From: Saccoglossus kowalevskii
Taxonomy: Eukaryota; Hemichordata; Enteropneusta; Harrimaniidae
Direction of reading: 5' to 3'
DNA: 40,040 bases
Assembly (NCBI RefSeq): GCF_000003605.2
Contig: NW_003123905.1
Location: 99,092 to 139,131, forward strand
Shown here: piece after piece, positions 35,176-40,040 of the stretch
Position numbering within the stretch: position 1 is the first letter of the stretch
How the letters are laid out: each line of letters begins with the position of its first letter
Notes under the pieces: generated by a model
What the model was told of the DNA's origin: nothing
The model's database searches: none
The model's input: the letters and a program-made list of their open reading frames with translations, nothing else
Made by a program: the position numbers and the translations under genes

Positions 35176-35793
35176 ACTCAAGTATTTTGTCAGCCACGTC
35201 TCGGGGATTTTGGATAAACGTGTCATCATTCGCAAATAATGCGATAAAAATGAAGAACATGTCGGATTGTATTTCACCAACAGATATAAAGTTCTGGACG
35301 TCATATAATGCGGAAATAATGTGTTTCCGGTAGAAAACATGATGTTGTCTGATTTTTCTGGATATAGTGACTTTTTTGCGGTATTTCAATAAACTTTACT
35401 TTTATGGTAGCGCTCAGATTTATACTGACGTTTGCTTAGGGAAAAGCACGACGTAATATCCATCGCTGCGTGATAACAGAAAGACGGGATGTGCGCAATA
35501 ATTGAGCAAGCATCACTGTCCGAGCGACGGTAGTACACAATATTTGGCTGTGCGGAGCCCTTTACATCAAACATGATAGTTGCACGCTTGAGGGTCAAGA
35601 AATCGATGCTATAGTTAGTGCGTCGAGAATTTACGATGCCCACAAGAAAAGGGAATGCAAAAATATACTCATAAGTAATTTTGCAAATGAAAATGACCAG
35701 GATCATTTTACGGGAACGAATCATAATGAGTTTTTTGTTCAAACGATCCCTGTAATTGCTGCCAAACGTTGAATATTGCTGATTCACAGGCAA
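35176..35793 (-). other. Candidate coding region, two adjoining open frames, not recognised
   Basis: Two minus-strand frames abut. The first (35793-35386, 135 codons) has a hydrophobic segment MILVIFICKITYEYIFAFP and then a more polar stretch with VKGSAQPNIVYYRRSDSDA. The second contains SVGEIQSDMFFIFIALFAND and DTFIQNPRDVADKILE and ends at a good GTAAGT donor (35175), with a CCAG acceptor possible at 35358. They are in different frames, so they could be two exons, one gene with a frameshift, or chance. A 405-base open frame in AT-rich DNA is longer than expected. No family recognised. Confidence 0.25.
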
Positions 35794-38700
35794 TCATGTT
35801 TGTGCGTTCGGGCATTGTACTCAAGAACTGCCCAATTATATTTTGGTAAGTGGACAACACGTGTCACCAATCGAGCACGGGGAACACAATGCTACAGTGC
35901 ACATAACTACACAGAGTAACGTTGCTATTATATAAATAAGACCATTGTAGAAAATTCTAAGATTCCAAAGTCGAAATTTTATAACAATTTTATATGTGAA
36001 ACATATATAACATTCAAACAAACATATGTTCTAGTTTTAAAAACAGCTGAACAATGAATGGGTTACGTCACTTCAAGCAAGACAGAACATATTACTAGTC
36101 TGTATGTCCGCTAACTTAAAGGCATCCCAATACTAACGCCAATACAACTATTTAATGGCTGCATAAAAGGTAGTAACGCTATCGTACTGACCGACGCGTT
36201 GATCCCGTTCTACCTGTTCCATATACACCACGCACTAGAATGTGGTGTCAATAACTTAAAACGCGTTTAATGTTCAACCCCAGCGCTCATAGGGCTGTAG
36301 ATACGTTTTGAAACGATTGCAGATATGAACTATATGATATATATCTAAAAAGTACTGGCTCAATAAAACGCAGAAACTCATTGGCTGTCTGAGAATGGGA
36401 ACGCGACCTCATTTTGCAAATATTCACCGTTTATCGAAAAAGCCCAGTATCACCTATGAAACAGGTTTTGATGATTTTGTTTAATGATTTTATTGGAATA
36501 GTATCTATTTGTTACATCAGTGGTGAAATAACGTGAAATTTGGAAATGTTGAAAACCCCATTGCAAAACGCCCCTTTAGTGCACAGTGGCACATGCATGA
36601 CTATCACTACGTTATGTGTTCGGGTGCCATAAGACACTGCATAAAATAACAAAAGCTTCAATATCAACTACCCAACTGACTAGTCCCTAGCTGTACCAGA
36701 TACACTTTGTCCAATTTTACAAATTGGTATTGTTGGCTTTTTAATTAAAAAGGAAAGCAAGCAATAAAACCTGTTTAATTATATAACAAGCAATGAATAA
36801 TGCTTGAAATCAGATGTACGTTGTACAGAGCATCCCAATATTCCAAGTCAAATTGCTCCAGAATCTGTCATTCGCAGCTGTCAAGTTCAAAATATGCTGT
36901 TTCTCGACTAAACGTACATTTCATTTACACGATTGTTAACACAGTATTTCAAAGTCACCGCATATACATCATACATTCATTCATTAGATATGTATTCGTA
37001 GTCATCTTGGTACAGTTTTGACTATTTAGGTATATGTTACTATTTGGGGTGCCTTCCAATCACGTAAGCCGGTCGGCAAGAAACAATAAAGAACCACTGA
37101 AAGCCCATACTTATGAAACCTCAAAATTTCTAATGAGAATAACAGAAAGATTTCCCAGCGAACAGGTCATATTGTCCTCTACTGAACCCCCTTAGCTCGG
37201 TTCTAAAAAACAGTATGCGCCAACAACTATGCGTATTGAATCGCGCTTCATGATTATTTCAAAAAAACGTTAATCAAAATATACAAAAAGAATCAGCAAT
37301 ACTATCTACATCTCATGATACTCTGATAGTTCGTGTCAAACCAATCTTGATTCATCTAGTCTGTTGCACATGGGAAATCCATTCCATTGCATTACGTAAA
37401 GCATGAAAACAACAGTAGTTTCCCAGTAGTCTCGGACTAAACCGACGATAACCTATGCATATGTTTCCAATCAACCCAATCAACTACATTGTATCGTACT
37501 TTCCAATGAGCAATTGGAATATGTTAAGTGGTCTGCTTATGTGTTACATCATATGTTTGTGTGTAAGAAGATGTTGAAGATATTTACAGAACAGATAAAT
37601 CTTGAATTTATTTTGATATCCAAACTGCTCCAGATACAGAAAGTAAAATAAAAATAACACCAGACACATGACAAGCTATGTTACTATACTATGTCAACCG
37701 GAGTAAACATGGGCTGTGTGTTCGTCTTCCACTCAGTAACCCCAAAGGGAATGGTTTCGCTTCCATTATCATGCTGCAACACCGAACATAAATAATTCTC
37801 TACCTGAACACTTTATCATTGATGTTATAGCAGTAGTATTGACAGTAATTATGGTTCCAATGATGAAATTGGACATTTATGAGGAAAGGTCAACTAAAAT
37901 AATATATATTGCACTCTTATCAACAATGACCACCTCATAATAGGTCTTATATAAAATCGGAAAACATAATAAATGTAATAATTGTTGTTTACAATGTACA
38001 TAAATATCAAATGAAATGTCGTCTATTAAACATAAAAAACACTGTATCATGTGTACCCTGTATTAGTATATGCTACAATGCAAAGGCATTGGTACCAATA
38101 ATAACAACTACGACTTGGTCATCTGATATACCTTTCCTTCCACTTCATTACATACAAGGCAAAACGAAAAGGTGACTACTTGCGGAAATAATCAATTATA
38201 TTTGTATGGTATCATTGCCAAGGAGCGAGAGAATAGTTTCCAATGTATTAGCTAAATGATTCTATTTTTGATGAAGAAATCATACATGCTTATTTCTTCT
38301 AATGATACAATTCTTTTGATACTTTTAGTAAGATACTGAAGCCTTATTGTTTCCAATGCAGGATGTGGAAGTTCAATTCAGAAATAGAACAGTACGTCAA
38401 GTTATCAAATGTACAGAGATAGAAACATGATTAGCGTGTTTAGTTAATCATTATTATAATTCTGAATCAATGTGAGTGTTTTTTTTTTATTATTTATCAC
38501 TGACACGTTTGTCAAGATATTGTGTAAAATCCTAATATGATACGATACAGGTGTTGTCAGATTAATTCAGCTTCCACAGTGATGTTTGTTTAGTCTTACC
38601 TATTTATTCTAACATTGATTCGGGGTTTCAATATTTTCAAAAACACAAAATACCATTATATATTAATTAAAAACAAATCTAGTGTTAATGTACTTATAAT

Positions 38701-39815
38701 TTATATAGGTTGGAGCTGAGCTTAAAACTTTTCAAGACAAAACACTTTGTTCGCCGACGTCGAATCTTTATTGCATATGACATAACATGCAGATATCTTT
38801 AATTATTTGCCATCTATGATAAAAACTAAATTATTATCAACTTTAGCAATCTTGTTAGATAGCTACGATTTTGGCGTTTTGTGTTAGCTTAAAGTTCTAC
38901 ACACTATCTTTAATTCTGTCTACAAATATCTCCTAAGATGCAAAAGACCACCAGAGCAAGAGAACCGCTAGACTTATTTTAGCTTTCCCAATAGATGTTC
39001 CATCCCCTCTCACCATTGAATCCGCTGTTGCATTTTCTATGGCTATATAGATCAGTGAAACAGTAGACGCAATGTTGGGAAAAAAACTAATCGCCGCGAC
39101 TATTTGAATATAGAGTATATTTCACTTGCCAGATTTGGCATGATTGGGCTTCTCTGTTGGATAATCAGAGACGTCGTAAAACACATTAATTTAGTTCTAA
39201 CCTGCTATACGAAGTTTCAAATAACTGTCAAATTTAAAGGAGAAAGCAATGAAGTCATCTAGATGTCTGTTCGAATTGAGTACATGTACATTTCATGTAA
39301 TGAGTATGTCGATTGTTAGTTGTCATTTGCGGATGAGCTTTGGTCTGACCTTTATTTCTGATGACATTTCTGGACTAAATTGGTTAACATGTTGTGTCAT
39401 ATTAGTATATGAGCTCATATCATGTGTGTTATTTTACTGATACTCTGTCGTAGCCCATGTATGCATTGATTTGATTGTACTGAAGTAGTAGACAGTCCTG
39501 AAGCTATGTAATGGAATACTTTTAAATCACATTTTCCCAGGAGAAATAGAAGCGAATTGTTGAAAATGGATTCTGCATGTCCATAGGCATTGCAATAGCG
39601 GGTTTGGCAATTTATTGGCGCTCTAGTATAATGCGTTCTACTCGCCCATCTAAAAAAATAAATCATAGGGAATTATTGATTAATTGGAACCCACTTCTAT
39701 GAACATGTGCGTCACATTTTTTCCCAGAACATTGGATACTAAATTCATGGAGATACAAGTCGAGAACCGTCGTGGTAAATCAATCGTAGAACTACAATGC
39801 ATGATGTATACTTAC
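35794..39815. other. Intergenic or intronic, nothing recognised
   Basis: About 4 kb of AT-rich sequence with only short, motif-free open frames. No repeat shared with other parts of the window, no RNA gene and no coding similarity was seen. Confidence 0.35.
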
Positions 39816-39864
39816 CTCAAGGTTTACCAGAATAATGACGGGGACTTTCACTTTAAAATGTGAA
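39816..39864 (-). other. Candidate 49-base exon
   Basis: On the minus strand, GTGTTTGTTTACAG (acceptor) and GAG-GTAAGTATA (donor) frame 49 bases, and both sites are close to consensus. One of the three frames is open and gives HFKVKVPVIILVNLE. If joined to the synaptotagmin exon at 21471 it would be untranslated, with an in-frame TAA before the ATG. It could thus be a 5' untranslated exon of that gene or a micro-exon of another. Confidence 0.25.
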
Positions 39865-40040
39865 CTGTAAACAAACACGACTTGACTGTCTACTGCTATT
39901 TGAATCATTATGACAGTTAATGAACGTGTGGTGAATTGGCGTTTGAGTTTCAGGTGATAGAGTGTTACTTCATATCGACCTTCGACTAGTAATTGAGTTT
40001 TTACAGTTTTTGTATGTATACAAATATATTTGCATACAAA

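Noticed and set aside
39808-39825. ATACTTACCT resembling the 5' end of U1 snRNA
   Set aside because: The following bases do not match U1; the similarity is explained by a splice donor on the opposite strand.
1-40040. CRISPR arrays, bacterial operons, rRNA genes
   Set aside because: The sequence is eukaryotic with spliced genes; no spaced direct repeats of CRISPR type and no rRNA-like conserved blocks were seen.

Overview
The window is a piece of an animal nuclear genome. It is AT-rich and mostly non-coding, with spliced genes carrying GT-AG introns, a synaptotagmin gene, short TTAA-flanked inverted-repeat elements, microsatellites and one assembly gap. A marine invertebrate is the natural guess because of the synaptotagmin and the Crypton-type recombinase with its own intron, but the species cannot be fixed from sequence alone.

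Layout. At 1-99 (minus) a short frame with a strong start context runs off the left edge and may be the first coding exon of a neighbouring gene. At 634-2117 (plus) lies a broken Crypton-like tyrosine recombinase gene: its catalytic residues are intact but its 5' part carries a stop codon and a frameshift. The central gene is a synaptotagmin on the minus strand, coding from 21464 down to 4802 in six exons. The exons join in phase to exactly 460 codons plus a stop: short N-terminus, membrane segment, Ser/Thr-rich linker, C2A, C2B. C2A keeps most calcium-binding acids while C2B has lost most of its own.

Repeats. Two related inverted-repeat families bounded by TTAA occur: family A (about 155 bp, four copies, one internally deleted) and family B (two copies). 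The second B copy contains the 302-base gap and an ATG-led reading frame that is decayed in the first copy. The large synaptotagmin intron holds a direct-repeat pair (R1) flanking a second repeat (R2) that recurs 3 kb away and carries a 15-bp-stem hairpin. Microsatellites include a roughly 230-bp purine-rich GGAA/GGCA/GGGA tract.

The right half (22-40 kb) has no gene I can name. It has several minus-strand candidate exons with usable splice sites (22778-23050, 26071-26202, 35176-35793, 39816-39864) that may be 5' exons of the synaptotagmin or parts of one or more unrecognised genes. These are offered as candidates only.
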